NCBI GenBank assembly: GCA_044379485.1
Contig: JBIPOE010000010.1
Location: 1 to 64,000, forward strand
DNA length: 64,000 nucleotides
Source of the DNA: CAMDMI01 sp044379485
Lineage (GTDB): Bacteria > Bacteroidota > Bacteroidia > Cytophagales > Flexibacteraceae
Direction of reading: 5' to 3'
How positions within the stretch are numbered: position 1 is the first letter of the stretch; the number at the start of each line of letters is the position of its first letter. Under the pieces are notes generated by a model, which worked only from the letters and a program-made list of their open reading frames with translations, was not told where the DNA came from and did not search any database. Of this stretch, positions 1 to 10,700 are shown in pieces. The position numbers and the translations under genes are program-made.

Positions 1-112
1 GCAGTACACAGGGCTACACGAGATGGACTTTCCGGCAAGTTATCGACAGCAAGCCCTCTTTCTGGAAATGCAAAAATATTGGAAAAATCTTATTCTTAAA
101 TTTGGTTTTTAA
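1..112 (+). CDS. 3' end of an unidentified gene (partial)
   Basis: The reading frame starting at base 2 is open from the window edge to a TAA at 110-112 and gives 36 residues, ending in a mixed aromatic/basic tail (motif YWKNLILKFGF). The start lies outside the window. Two other frames are also open over this short stretch, so frame choice rests only on the more protein-like composition. I do not recognise the family. Its stop overlaps by 4 bases the stop of the leftward gene that follows, a tail-to-tail arrangement, which mildly supports the frame. Confidence 0.4.
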   Translation, partial: QYTGLHEMDFPASYRQQALFLEMQKYWKNLILKFGF

Positions 113-837
113 GACAGTACCTCAGGAAAGGGTCCAAAAAAGACTTGTTGGTTATACGTCATAAGCTCAACTGATTCAGCTGAATAGACCTGCCATTGTC
201 TTAGAAATGGGTCAAGTATTTCGGCTGTTTCCTTGCCAGGAAAAAGCTTATAATCAAACTTTGGGAAATTGTAGCCAATATATCCGGGATAATACCAATC
301 CAATTCTGAATGAATGGCCAATTCCATTTTCTTCAAAATAAGAAATCTACCTGGACTAAATCGCTTATAATCTGGATGATAAAAATTTAGGATACCAGAC
401 ATACTGTGTTGCCCCAGATCAAAAACACCAACAGCAATCAATTTTTCGCCATCCCTCAGTTCTATCATCCAGGAATCGAAAACATTGGGTTGCTGCTCAT
501 GGAAAAGGTCGGTCCCAAAAAGAAAACCAGAAGCAGTTGAAGAAGCATCAAAATCTATGTTTTTAAAATAGATTTCATAAAGTGCTTCATGCTCCTCTGT
601 AATGTTTAGAGGCAACACTTCCCAGTTGAATCGCTCATTTTTAGCCAGAAGTTCTTTTTGTTTTTTACTGAAAGTGAAATCTTTAAGCCGGTAACGAAGC
701 CAGAAAACCCGAATCCAACGTTCAATAAAAATATAATCTACTGTAAAAAGACGTTGGCCCATACGGTACCAGCCATTTAACAAATAGTTGTCGAGCTCAT
801 CGGCAGTTAAAGAATCGGGATAAATCTGATTGACCAT
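109..837 (-). CDS. leucyl/arginyl-tRNA--protein transferase-like protein (Bpt/ATE family)
   Basis: This 242-aa protein resembles bacterial Bpt and eukaryotic ATE1, which move an amino acid from aminoacyl-tRNA to the N-terminus of proteins to mark them for degradation. Visible matches are the N-terminal NGWYRMGQRLF block (residues 21-31), the SKKQKELLAKN helix (57-67), the EKLIAVGVFDLG strand (131-142) and the C-terminal WYYPGYIGYNFPKFDYK block (181-197), equivalent to the LGYQIxxCPxMNYK region of Bpt. The cysteine cluster that follows the N-terminal block in Bpt/ATE1 is absent: this stretch reads FTVDYIFIERW. The partners Aat, ClpS and ClpA are not nearby. It may be a divergent active enzyme or a GNAT-fold relative with another substrate. 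ATG start at 837. Confidence 0.7.
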   Translation of the reverse strand: MVNQIYPDSLTADELDNYLLNGWYRMGQRLFTVDYIFIERWIRVFWLRYRLKDFTFSKKQKELLAKNERFNWEVLPLNITEEHEALYEIYFKNIDFDASSTASGFLFGTDLFHEQQPNVFDSWMIELRDGEKLIAVGVFDLGQHSMSGILNFYHPDYKRFSPGRFLILKKMELAIHSELDWYYPGYIGYNFPKFDYKLFPGKETAEILDPFLRQWQVYSAESVELMTYNQQVFFGPFPEVLS

Positions 838-900
838 TGGACAGGCAAAGATTACATGAACATTGACAAAAGCATAATCAAAATTTCAAATTTCGATTCT

Positions 901-1287
901 CTAAAATTGCCGGATTCGAATTCCTATAACTTTGGAATTTTCCCTAAGTTCAATCGTAAGCATAAATGGAAAAATTGCATCAAAATCATGGTCAACAATT
1001 TGTTGCAGGTTGTTAATTATAAAATCCGACCTACAGTGACCTGGCCATAACCGGGTTATGCACAAAAAGTCTCTTTTTTCCTTAAAAACCAATTCGCCAA
1101 AATCTATGTCCTGGGTCAGAATTCCCAAATTATTTTGAAAAGAGTAGTCTAGTATTTCTGCATCAGGTTTGGAGTCCCAACCCATTTCCTTAATTGAATC
1201 TACCTTCCATCCAATTTTTCTAAGATATTCAATTACAGGAAATTGTATGTTTTCATCTGCCAACCAATGAATTTCTGAAAGCTTCAT
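901..1287 (-). CDS. DUF5615 PIN-like toxin
   Basis: This 128-aa protein matches the DUF5615 (Mut7-C-like) PIN-fold family, presumed ribonuclease toxins. The N-terminal LADENI motif carries acidic residues D11 and E12, and the ILTQDIDFGEL motif carries D60 and D62. Together they would form the metal-binding site. The central GWDSKPDAEIL segment is typical of the family. The start codon overlaps the stop of the upstream DUF433 gene by 4 bases (ATGA), so the pair is co-transcribed and translationally coupled. Nuclease activity is inferred from the family. No target can be read from the sequence. Confidence 0.8.
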   Translation of the reverse strand: MKLSEIHWLADENIQFPVIEYLRKIGWKVDSIKEMGWDSKPDAEILDYSFQNNLGILTQDIDFGELVFKEKRDFLCITRLWPGHCRSDFIINNLQQIVDHDFDAIFPFMLTIELRENSKVIGIRIRQF

Positions 1288-1520
1288 GAGGCTTTCTGAA
1301 ATTCTATAAACTTTTCATGGCTTAATGAATTAGCTGCGAAGCGGATGGCTTCTCTGACCTGCTCGGCTGTAAGTTGAGGATAAGAAAAAACAATATCATC
1401 AACACTTGCACCATCAGCCAAAAGGCCAAGTAAGAACTCAACAGAAAGCCTGGTATTTATTATCCTGGGCCTACCAGAAACAATCCCTGGTGTGGTTACA
1501 ATATTTGGAAACATCAGCAA
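1284..1520 (-). CDS. DUF433 antitoxin
   Basis: A 78-aa DUF433 protein, a small helix-turn-helix family that acts as the antitoxin and autorepressor partner of PIN-like toxins. The diagnostic N-terminus TPGIVSGRPRI (residues 10-20) is followed by the two-helix core with LLADGASVDDIV and YPQLTAEQVREAI. It lies directly upstream of the DUF5615 gene with a 4-base overlap, the usual antitoxin-first order. Translation could begin at 1520 or at the third codon (1514), since both are methionines. A promoter-like sequence lies a few bases upstream. Confidence 0.85.
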   Translation of the reverse strand: MLMFPNIVTTPGIVSGRPRIINTRLSVEFLLGLLADGASVDDIVFSYPQLTAEQVREAIRFAANSLSHEKFIEFQKAS

Positions 1521-1536
1521 TCATCTAAAATTCAAA

Positions 1537-1566
1537 CAAATATAAATATATTATTTTGATTCAAAA
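1537..1566 (-). promoter_or_regulatory. candidate Bacteroidota promoter for the DUF433/DUF5615 pair
   Basis: Read on the - strand, TTTTG (1566-1562) is followed after 17 bases by TATATTTG (1544-1537), fitting the Bacteroidota -33/-7 pattern with TAnnTTTG at -7. The antitoxin start lies about 17 bases further on, so the leader would be very short. The -33 box lies in the 3' end of the adjacent gene. This is a pattern match only. Confidence 0.45.
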
Positions 1567-2276
1567 TCAGTGTGAAATTCACCCAAAATCGTCAATTCTT
1601 TTGCCAATGATATTCCACCAGGATTACAACCAGGTTTGCCCTCAGGAATTTCGGTACCTAGTTTTTTAAAATACTCAACCCAGGCAGGTTCAAACTCATT
1701 GGTCCCAACCTTTTTGTAGGTCATTGGTTCAAGTTTAAAAACAGGCTTTCCGCCATTCGCCTCCCTAAAAGCATCATACAAAAGCTCTGAACAATAGTAT
1801 TTTCCGTTGTCATACAAAAAATTATCATCGTATGGAACACCAAGTTTTGAAACTGAAAAATCCATAGCTTTTGGGACCAGATTTTGATTTTTGAGACGGC
1901 CAATAAGCGCTGGTTTTGTGGAATATTTCAGGAAATTTGGCAACCATGTAAGCCGGACTGAATTGCCAATTGCCTCAATCACAAAACTTGAATCGTTCCT
2001 TAAGCACACCATTCCAACATGGCTGAATTTCTGATTGTTGTAACCTTTTGTTACTGATTCAATGGCATCGCAAAGTGGCCCACAATCCAGGTCAAGGAAT
2101 AAAAGATCACCGCTTTGAAGTTTTATTTTCTTTGGTTGGGATTGAGAAATGTCTGAAACCTGCCCAACGCCCTGAATCTGAAGGACAAATACCAGAAGAA
2201 AAGAAAAAAAAGTTGTTAAATAGTCAGGCAACGTTTTTGGTGGTTGGAAATAATATGACTGCAAAGCAAAAAACAA
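1551..2276 (-). CDS. YiiX/YebB-like NlpC/P60-superfamily cysteine hydrolase
   Basis: A permuted papain-fold (YiiX-like) enzyme of up to 241 aa, probably exported. The family order is visible: QSGDLLFLDLDCG (54-66), then the histidine motif FSHVGMV (H86), then the cysteine motif YYCSELLY (C162). YiiX relatives are amidases or esterases acting on lipid or peptidoglycan amide bonds. The substrate here is unknown. An N-terminal hydrophobic stretch (about 20-37, ending GVGQ) looks like a signal peptide. There is no ATG before the domain. The candidate starts are TTG at 2276 (used) or TTG at 2231. No operon partner is evident, because the next gene is divergent. Confidence 0.75.
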   Translation of the reverse strand: MFFALQSYYFQPPKTLPDYLTTFFSFLLVFVLQIQGVGQVSDISQSQPKKIKLQSGDLLFLDLDCGPLCDAIESVTKGYNNQKFSHVGMVCLRNDSSFVIEAIGNSVRLTWLPNFLKYSTKPALIGRLKNQNLVPKAMDFSVSKLGVPYDDNFLYDNGKYYCSELLYDAFREANGGKPVFKLEPMTYKKVGTNEFEPAWVEYFKKLGTEIPEGKPGCNPGGISLAKELTILGEFHTDFESK

Positions 2277-2372
2277 TATTCATCATTCTGGTTTCTTTCT
2301 TAAAATCTCAATCCATAAAGTTCAAAATAACAATTTATGGTATTTTGAGGTATTGACTGCTATTTGCACACC

Positions 2373-3137
2373 ATGGAAATGAACCAAACCAACTTTTCAG
2401 AAAAGAAACTTCAGTGGTTGTACATCGTTCTTTGTACAGTTTTTCTCACCAACGCCATTTTAGCAGAAATGATAGGCGTAAAGATCTTTTCGCTGGAAGC
2501 TTTGATGGGAACAAAACCCGCTCAAATTCAATTGTTAAAGGATTTCATTCTGGATTTCAACCTCACTGCCGGTGTGGTAGTTTGGCCCATCGTATTTATT
2601 ACCAGCGACATCATCAATGAATATTTTGGAAAACCAGGCGTAAAACGGATTTCTTATCTCACTGCTTTTTTGATTACTTATGTGTTTGGCGCAGTGTATG
2701 TAACCACCACTTTACCACCGGCAAATTTCTGGCTGGAAGTCAACAAAACAGATATGGCGGGCAATGCTTTTAATATCAATACTGCTTTTGCAACCATTTT
2801 CAGGCAAGGATTGGGCATAATTTTGGGTTCAATTACGGCCTTTCTGATTGGTCAGATTTTAGATGCCCATGCTTTTCATTGGATAAAATCTTTGACTGGC
2901 AGCAAGCACATCTGGTTAAGAGCAACTGGGTCAACCTTGATTTCTCAATTGATAGACAGCTTTGTGGTGTTGGTTGTAGCCTTTTATATTTTTGGAAACT
3001 GGTCATTCAGCCAGGTAATCGCCATTGGTATAATCAACTACATTTATAAATTCAGCGTTGCTGTTTTGCTTACGCCATTGCTCTATCTGATTCATTATCT
3101 GATAGATGGGTATTTGGGAATAAGGGCAAAAAGTTAA
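2373..3137 (+). CDS. yhhQ: queuosine precursor transporter (YhhQ/VUT family)
   Basis: A 254-aa integral membrane protein of the YhhQ family, which imports preQ0/preQ1 or related queuosine precursors. It has about six hydrophobic segments. Family features include the first helix with LTNAILAEMIGVKIFS, the VVWPIVFITSDIINEYFGKPGVKR block and a late segment with STLISQLIDSFVV. The start is taken at ATG 2373 because the in-frame TTG at 2364 adds only three residues. The queD-type gene at 31,724 belongs to de novo queuosine synthesis, so this genome appears to encode parts of both salvage and synthesis. Confidence 0.88.
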   Translation: MEMNQTNFSEKKLQWLYIVLCTVFLTNAILAEMIGVKIFSLEALMGTKPAQIQLLKDFILDFNLTAGVVVWPIVFITSDIINEYFGKPGVKRISYLTAFLITYVFGAVYVTTTLPPANFWLEVNKTDMAGNAFNINTAFATIFRQGLGIILGSITAFLIGQILDAHAFHWIKSLTGSKHIWLRATGSTLISQLIDSFVVLVVAFYIFGNWSFSQVIAIGIINYIYKFSVAVLLTPLLYLIHYLIDGYLGIRAKS

Positions 3138-3257
3138 AAGTTTTAACTCAAAAATCAAATTCAGGTTCCAACTTTGGGGTTAAGGGGCCAGAATCTGGAT
3201 TTAGTATCCAGGAAATTTCAGGACAAAGGAAATAGAACATAGAAAGATTTAGCCAGC

Positions 3258-4541
3258 TTAAAAATTCTCTTCCTCTACCAATTTGCCTGTTTCATCCCAG
3301 GCTTTGAAATAGTCAACCGCTCCAAATCCCTGGACTTTTAAGTTAAATCCTTTGATTTGCCCAACTGATTTTTTGTACCTTCCTGTGTAAATGGATTTGC
3401 CATCAACCAATATGTTTACGTTTTGGTTTTTCACTTCCATCCGAATAACTGACCAAACATTTGTTCTCAGATCCAGATTGGGCAAATCGTTGTACTCGCC
3501 CTCAACAATCAAATCAGATAAATACAAAAAATTGTGATTGGCGCAACTCTTTGAGTTCAGGCAGGTTTCTAAATGCCCATGCTCGCCAATGGTCATGAGC
3601 AGCAATCCTCCACAGCCAATGCCGTCTCCTTCTATTTTGGCCTTGCACTCGAGTGTGAAGTTATCAGCCCGTAATGCGAAATTTTTAAAGTTTTTTAAAT
3701 ACCAATAAAAATTGGTTGAATCCAGTGCTTTGCCTTCAAACCACTTTTTAGAAAGGGCTGCTACACCATTTTTTTTCCAGGCCTCATCGTGTATGAATAC
3801 AAAAGAACTCCTATTTTTCTTTTGATAATAGTTCACCCAGCCTTTAGAAATGGCATGATATGGCGCTGCAGCGAGTTTTATATTTTTATACTTCAACGTA
3901 AGCCAGGTATAAATTGGAGTAGAAATACCCATATTAAACCTACTTGTGTTGGTAATTACCTTTTGACTATTGAAGAATAAACTATCCTCTACAATATTCT
4001 CTGTTTGATAAGAAACCCGCATTGTAAAAGGAACTGTATCAACCGGATTTAAAATCTGCATTTTCGCACTGGGCATCAATGCTTTAATACCGTGATCAGA
4101 CTTTTTCCAATAGAAAATTGCAAGGCAAAAAAACAAAATGATTGAGGTGAGAATCAATGCCTTAAATCTAGATTTTCTAGCAGCCTCTTTTAATACCAGA
4201 TCCTCATTTGGCTTTGCTACTTTATCTTCAATCGGTTTGTCAAGTACTAGTTTTTCCGGTAACTTGTCCTCTAAAACTTCTTGCTTTAAATCTTCCCAAC
4301 TTTTGTATCCGGCAAAAATGGCCAATGCATTTTTGGTTTCTCTTTGAGGGTTGTAATCGTCAGGGGTTTTCATTTTCCCAAACAATCTTTTTAATGTATT
4401 CCGGCTGATAAGGATGCCAGTCCTTTCTTCTACTGCCTCGCTAAGTCTGATAAAAGTACCGTCTGTCCAATGCTCAATATCACCTTCATTTACTTTTTTG
4501 GCAATGGCGGTCAAGCAAATATGTAAGAGGTCTTTTTCCAC
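3258..4541 (-). CDS. membrane-anchored predicted regulator with C-terminal extracytoplasmic domain
   Basis: A 427-aa protein with three parts. Residues 1-88 form an all-helical cytoplasmic domain containing ISRNTLKRLFGK (45-56), which reads like a helix-turn-helix recognition segment. A charged linker leads to one membrane segment at about 128-145. Residues 150-427 form a beta-rich outer domain that resembles laminin-G/lectin-like sandwiches (FTLECKAKIEGDGIGCGG; VDGKSIYTGRYKKS). The same N-terminal module occurs in other Bacteroidota membrane proteins, but its function is not established to my knowledge. The start is GTG at 4541, since no ATG precedes it before a stop. It is divergent from the giant T9SS gene across an interval with a 20-bp palindrome. 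A ToxR-like one-component regulator is an inference. Confidence 0.6.
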   Translation of the reverse strand: MEKDLLHICLTAIAKKVNEGDIEHWTDGTFIRLSEAVEERTGILISRNTLKRLFGKMKTPDDYNPQRETKNALAIFAGYKSWEDLKQEVLEDKLPEKLVLDKPIEDKVAKPNEDLVLKEAARKSRFKALILTSIILFFCLAIFYWKKSDHGIKALMPSAKMQILNPVDTVPFTMRVSYQTENIVEDSLFFNSQKVITNTSRFNMGISTPIYTWLTLKYKNIKLAAAPYHAISKGWVNYYQKKNRSSFVFIHDEAWKKNGVAALSKKWFEGKALDSTNFYWYLKNFKNFALRADNFTLECKAKIEGDGIGCGGLLLMTIGEHGHLETCLNSKSCANHNFLYLSDLIVEGEYNDLPNLDLRTNVWSVIRMEVKNQNVNILVDGKSIYTGRYKKSVGQIKGFNLKVQGFGAVDYFKAWDETGKLVEEENF

Positions 4542-4571
4542 TAATTTTCGTATCGAACTGGCTTAAAGTAT

Positions 4572-4602
4572 TTTAGCTAAAGCTTCCCAAAATTTTGGGA
4601 AG
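4572..4602. promoter_or_regulatory. two adjacent perfect palindromes in a divergent promoter region
   Basis: A 10-bp perfect palindrome TTTAGCTAAA lies at 4572-4581 and a 20-bp perfect palindrome CTTCCCAAAATTTTGGGAAG at 4583-4602. They lie between the GTG start of the leftward membrane regulator (4541) and the ATG of the giant rightward gene (4716). Perfect symmetry, an AT-rich centre and this position suggest a dimeric protein's operator. The longer one would also form a hairpin if transcribed, but no T-run follows it on either strand. Confidence 0.55.
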
Positions 4603-4715
4603 AAAACATGGCCAAAATGGGATATTTCTGTGCAAAGTTACGGCAAAATTATGTAAGACCTTTGAAGTGCTGTAAAAGGCAAAGTCTTTTTAATCGTAAA
4701 ACCAATTTAATCAAA

Positions 4716-7700
4716 ATGAAAAAATTCTACAATCCTTTCACGGGGTTTGTCACTTCCATGCAAAAAGTGATTCTGGTTCTAGGCCTCTTGGCCTTAGGAC
4801 TACAAGCCAGTTTAGCTCAAAATAATTACACAGGCGCTTCTGGTGGGGCCTGGCATCTGGCCGGAAACTGGTCTGGAGGAATACCTCTAACTACCGATAA
4901 TGTGGTAATTCCTGCTTCAACAAACGTTGTAGTGGGAGCTGGCAATCCTGCCATCCAAATTACGAACATCACAATTGGTGCCGGGTCAGACCTTGCATTA
5001 AGTGATGCCAATTTTACTGCAACTGGTACTTCGACATTGGCTGGTTCTATAACAGATAATACAGCTGGAGGAAATAATCAATTTAATGGTGCCGCAACTA
5101 CAACTGCAAACTTTTCTATTAATGGAAATCAGGCATTCAGGTTTTGCAACAGTTTTACTATTGGAGCAGGTTTTACATTTACTAATAATTGTACAAATGC
5201 ATATCCTGCTGCCATCATTGGACCAAATTATGGCTCAGGTCCAGGCTCCGGAGTTACGGCGGCCACACCAATCCCAGGTAGTGGTTTTGGAGGTTTGTTA
5301 ATTCAGGGAGCTTTTAATGGTAGCAATGCTTCCAGCCAATTTACGAACGGGGCAAATGCCTATGTAACAGTAAATGGATTTGTGACTGTGCTTACCACTG
5401 GAATATTGGATGTTTCAGCCACCGGAAATACGGTTAGATGGTATACATCCAATCAACCTATCAACTTAAAATCAGCTGATTATTTTAATGTGGATTATCA
5501 GATTCAAGGAAATACTCCAAATTTTAACGTAGATGCAAATCGGGTTATTAGTGGTACAATGAGAGTTCAGGGGGGTAGGTTCTTAATGACAGCTGCTTCT
5601 GCAAGGACGTTAACTATCAATGGTGAATTGATTTGTAACAATACCAATGGAAGCAACACCTGTGGATTTGGAAATAACATTAGTTGTACAATTAATGGTT
5701 CATTTCGAAAGTGGGCAAATGGAGGCGGTACATTTGGAGCAACTGGAACCGGAACCTTAACCTTTGCCTCAGGTTCGTTTTATTACCATGAAATGAATGG
5801 AACAAACATTCCAACTGGTACTGTAACATGGCAATCCGGTTCATCCTGCCAGATAAATGAAAATTTAGCCGCAGCAACAACTACGACCGCACCTGGTTCA
5901 CTTGGGCAGAATTTTTCAAATTTTGTTTGGAATGTGACTGATCAAGCTGCCGCATTAACCCCATTCTTGAGAGGAGGAACCGCACCTACTTTAGGATTAG
6001 CAAATATTGCGGGTAAGTTTACCATAAACAGTACAGGTGCTGGAGTTTTAAATTTCAATGATGATGGGACTGCTGTAACCCAGAATATTGGAAGCTTTGA
6101 ACAGAATGGCGGAACATTTTTTCTTCGAGGTGGAGGAAACAATAACAACATTATCAATACACTAAATGTCCTTGGAAATTTCAACCAAACAGCCGGTACA
6201 ATTACAGCCACAACAACAGGAACTGGAGTTGGCCGAATTTCATTAGGCGGCACTGCGGCGGCACAATCATTTGTAGCGAATGGCACCATCTCCGAACTTG
6301 ACAGACTTGAAATCAACAACACATCCGGAACACCCAACATCAATCTGGGCTCAAACTTTACCACTTCAGGTGTGAAGCTAACAAATCTGGTTTTAACAGC
6401 TGGAAATCTGGTATTTGGGGGCACTGCAAGAACTTTTACCGTAAAAGGAAATATATCCGGAACCGGTGGAATTAATATGAGTGGGGCCGCTCACACTTTA
6501 AATGCTGAAGGAACAGTAACAATGGGCACTTTCACCCCAGGAACATCTTCAACTTTTGTTTACAATCAGGGAATTGCGGGTCAGGCGGTTTTTACCACTA
6601 ACTATGCCAATCTGAGTTTTAGCAATTTTAATAAGACTTTACCAGCCGCTACAATTGGAGTTGCAGGTTTATTATCTCCTGGTTCGGCCACAGGTCATAC
6701 CGTCACCGGAAATACCATCAATTTCAATGGAGCATTGGCACAGAATATTCCAGCCTTTCCAAATGCAACGGGATACAACAACATCCAAACCAATGGAGGA
6801 GGAACAAAAACTTTGACTGCAAATGCCTTGGTTGCAGGAACCTTGATCATGACTTCCGGTGTTTTTGACCTGGCTGGATTTAACTTGACAGTAGCCGGGG
6901 CGGTTTCTCCTGGTGCTGCTTATTCATCCACAAACATGATAAGAACCTCAAGTACAGGGTCGTTCAGAAAAACCAGTGCTGCTTTGGCAAGTAATTTTGT
7001 AATGGTTTATCCGGTGGGTTCGGGTTCTCTTTATACGCCTTATGAAATCACATCTTTGACCGGAACCGTTGCCTCGGGCCAGGTTTCAGTTCGGGCTGTG
7101 GGTTCTCAAAATGGAAATGTTACAGGTTCCAATGCCCTCGATAAATGGTGGGATGTTTCGACCTCTGGCATAACTGGAATTTCGGCCAATGCACAATTTA
7201 CCTATGTCGATCCGACAGAAGTAAACGGAACCCAGGCCAATTACGTTGGACGTTATTGGGATGGTCTAACCTGGGCAACCCCAGCTGGAATCAGTGCAGC
7301 CGGTGTAAATCCTTTTTCAACCACAGGTACGACAAACTTAACGGGCGAATGGACGGCAGGTGAACCTTCTGCATTTCTACTTGTCATAACCTACACCTCA
7401 ACGGGCGGCGGTGGAAACTGGACTACTCCAGGAACATGGACACCTGCTGGCCCACCAACCTCTGCTGACAATGTGGTTATTGCAACTGGTAGTCCGGTAA
7501 CTGTAACTACCAACAACCAGGATTGTGCCAACATGACCATTCAGGCAGGTGGCATCCTGACCCTCGGAACAACAAGTGGACATACCTATACTTCAATTTC
7601 CGGAACAGGAACTTTGCGTTTGTCTTCAGGAAATCTTCCAACGGCTACCCTTACAAATTTTGTTAGTATTCTGGGAGGAACCATTGAATACCAAGGAGCG

Positions 7701-10700
7701 TCCTATGCACTTCCATCTCAATCCACATACAGAAATCTAATAATCTCTGGTTCAGGCACCAAAACATCAGGAGCCAATATGACCATAAGTGGTGATTTAA
7801 CCGTTTCATCCGGAACTGGTTTTGATTTATCTGCTTCCAACCATACCTTAAATCTGGCAGGAAATTTTGATGCACAAGGGTCTTATGCTTCAGGAACTGG
7901 TCTACATACATTCACAGGTACTGCAAAAACCATTGGAGCCACAGGATCATTAAGTATTGACAATCTGAGTATTTCAGGATCATACAGCCAGACTGCATCT
8001 TCATTCACAATCTCTTCTTCTTTGGCGGGCGCTGGTTCATTTACATTAAATGCCTCTAATACTTTGACTTTTGGTGGTTCTGCCAGTATTGGAAGTTTTA
8101 CAGCATCTGCTGTCGGAACAACAGTAAATTACAATCAGACTTCCAACGGTCAGCCTGTATTAGCCGGCACATACCAAACCCTGAATTTTTCCAATTTCAG
8201 CAAAATATTGCCAGCAGGTACAATTACAGTAAATACCTCATATTCACCTGGGACATCTGTTGCACACACCGTAACCGGAAATACAATAGTTTTTAATGGA
8301 GCCAATGGCCAAACCATTCCAGGTTCTCAGTACAACAATATCAGCAATGGCAACGCCAATAGCCGGATTTTCGATGCTGTGAATACAATTTACATTGCCG
8401 GCCTTTTTACGCCAGGTAGCAATGTTTATACCATAACAGGAAGTACCATTGACTACAATTCAAACGGTGTCTCGCAAACGGTGGCTGATCTGGACTTCTA
8501 TAACAACCTTACCTTTAGTGGCACTGCAGGTGTCAGACAATGGTCCATTGGTGGTGGAATTCCAAGGACCGTGACCATATCAGGAAAACTTATTATCGGA
8601 GGAAATGCCAATTTTACGATAGCTGGAAACAACAATCCTGCCGACAAAAATCTGACAGTTACCAGCACAGCTTCTGATGCCATAACGTTCAATACCGGAA
8701 CCATCACACTCACCGGCAATGTTCCATTCAATATCCATGGAACACTAATAAATAATGGTGGTTCTTTTAGTGTAGGCCTTGGTTCCAGCTTTAATTTCAA
8801 TCAGTCAACTTCTGTTTACAACCACGCATATAATGGAGGATCTGTTCCTGGAAGTGGATTTAACTTTGTTTCCACGGCTCTTTTTAAGGTATCTGGTGTA
8901 ACCAATACCATGCCTACTTCCAATGCCAGCCAGGCATTTGCAAATTTTGAATGGGATTGTCCGGGTCAGATAGCCCCTGCTGGTTTTGTTTCTGGTTCAT
9001 TGGGGACAAGAACTTATAACAATGTAACTATAAAAAACACTGGCACTTCTCACTTTTTGTGGGCGGCTTCAAATACATATAGCCACGCAATTTCTGGCAA
9101 TCTCACCATAGATGCAGGAGCAAAATCTTATGGATATTCGGGTGCAGCCTCCGGAAATGCAACTCAAACAATAGCTGGAAACCTGGTGGTGAATGGAACT
9201 ATGGAACTTCACAACGATAATCTTGGAGGAGCTGCATTTCATTCATGGATTGTAAGTGGAAATGTAACCATTGGCGCAACCGGGATCATTCAACGTACAT
9301 CAAACAACTTTGCTAAAATTCAAATGGCCGGAACGGTTGACAGGGTTTTAACCATAACTGCAGGTGGAAGTTTTACATCTGGCTTGCTTGAAATCAATAA
9401 AACAGCTGGTGCTAAAATTACGCCTGCTTCAAGTTTGAGTATTCCCGGACTAGCCCTCACTGCAGGAACTTTCGAAGTAACAGGAGGAAAAACGCTAACT
9501 TATACCGGTACTGCTTCTCCTACCAGAACTACAGGGTATGTAGCGCTTGGGGTTGGTGCCACAAACATTTTTAAATGGAATGCGCCAGCTTCTACTGCTG
9601 TTGCATCATTTAACTTACCGGTTGGTCCTATTGGGGTAGTAACTGGCTATAGACCTGTTTTATTAGGCGCATTTACAACACCAGCTGGATCGCCCTCAAT
9701 TTCGGTTGCCTATGTGAATAATCCGGGTACAAGTCCAACCAATGCCACTTCAATCAGAAGTACCCCTTCAACGGTCATTTCTTCAAAACTTTTTCCGGAA
9801 ATCACTTTTACTGGTGGAACTTTTGGTACAGGAGACATTACACTACAGGCAGATATCACCAATGATTTCTATAATGGCCCCATCTCAAGTGCTGATATGG
9901 ATATTTTCAAAGCCCCTCCAGGTGCCCAGGCATGGCAGTTTATTGGTGCTGGTCCTATTCCTACTTTGGTAAGTGGCAGCACATATTCTATCAATCAGGC
10001 AGGCGTTATTTACGCAAGTGGTCTAAACCGACTTGCCATTGGAAAATCAAATCTTGTTGATCTTGGAACCCCGCAGGTTTTAACCTGGACAGGCCTGGTT
10101 TCAAACGATTGGAACAATGGTGCAAACTGGAGTCCATCTCAGGTCCCTTCTGCCTTTAACCAAAAAGTAACGATTCCAAACACGATTTTAAAACCTGTTT
10201 ATACTGGTGGAGCACCTCTTAATATCAGAGGTTTGTTTATTACTCTGGGTGCAAGTGTTACCTACACAGGTGATCTTGGATTGGATTCCGCTTTTACAAA
10301 CAGCGGTTCGTTTACATGCACTGGTCTGTTTACAAACAGTGGAGCAAATTATGTTGGACCACCAGCAAGTTCGGTTTTCAATATTGGAGGTAGCAATGGT
10401 GTTAACAACATTGGAGGTTGGTTGATCACCAACACATCAACTTCTGGTGTAGTTGTGGGAAGTTCAACTCAAAAATTCACATTAAATGACTCCTTAAAAT
10501 TAAACGGAACCGGAAAATTAAATCTGAACGGAGCAAGTCTGACACTGCTATCCACAGCTGCCAAAACAGCTAAAATCGGAACTATTCCATCCACAGGAAC
10601 GCTTTCTGGTGCTACCAACGTAACATGGCAACGATACAATCCATCCAACACAGCAGGCTGGTATTTTCAGGGAACGCCTATTCAAGGCCAAACTGTCACC

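Noticed and set aside
856..1050. A 64-aa forward frame antisense to the DUF5615 gene.
   Set aside because: It is a shadow of a well-supported gene on the other strand.
3132..3148. Palindrome AGTTAAAAGTTTTAACT at the end of yhhQ.
   Set aside because: It is A/T-only in the stem except one G-C pair and overlaps the stop codon; weak as a terminator.
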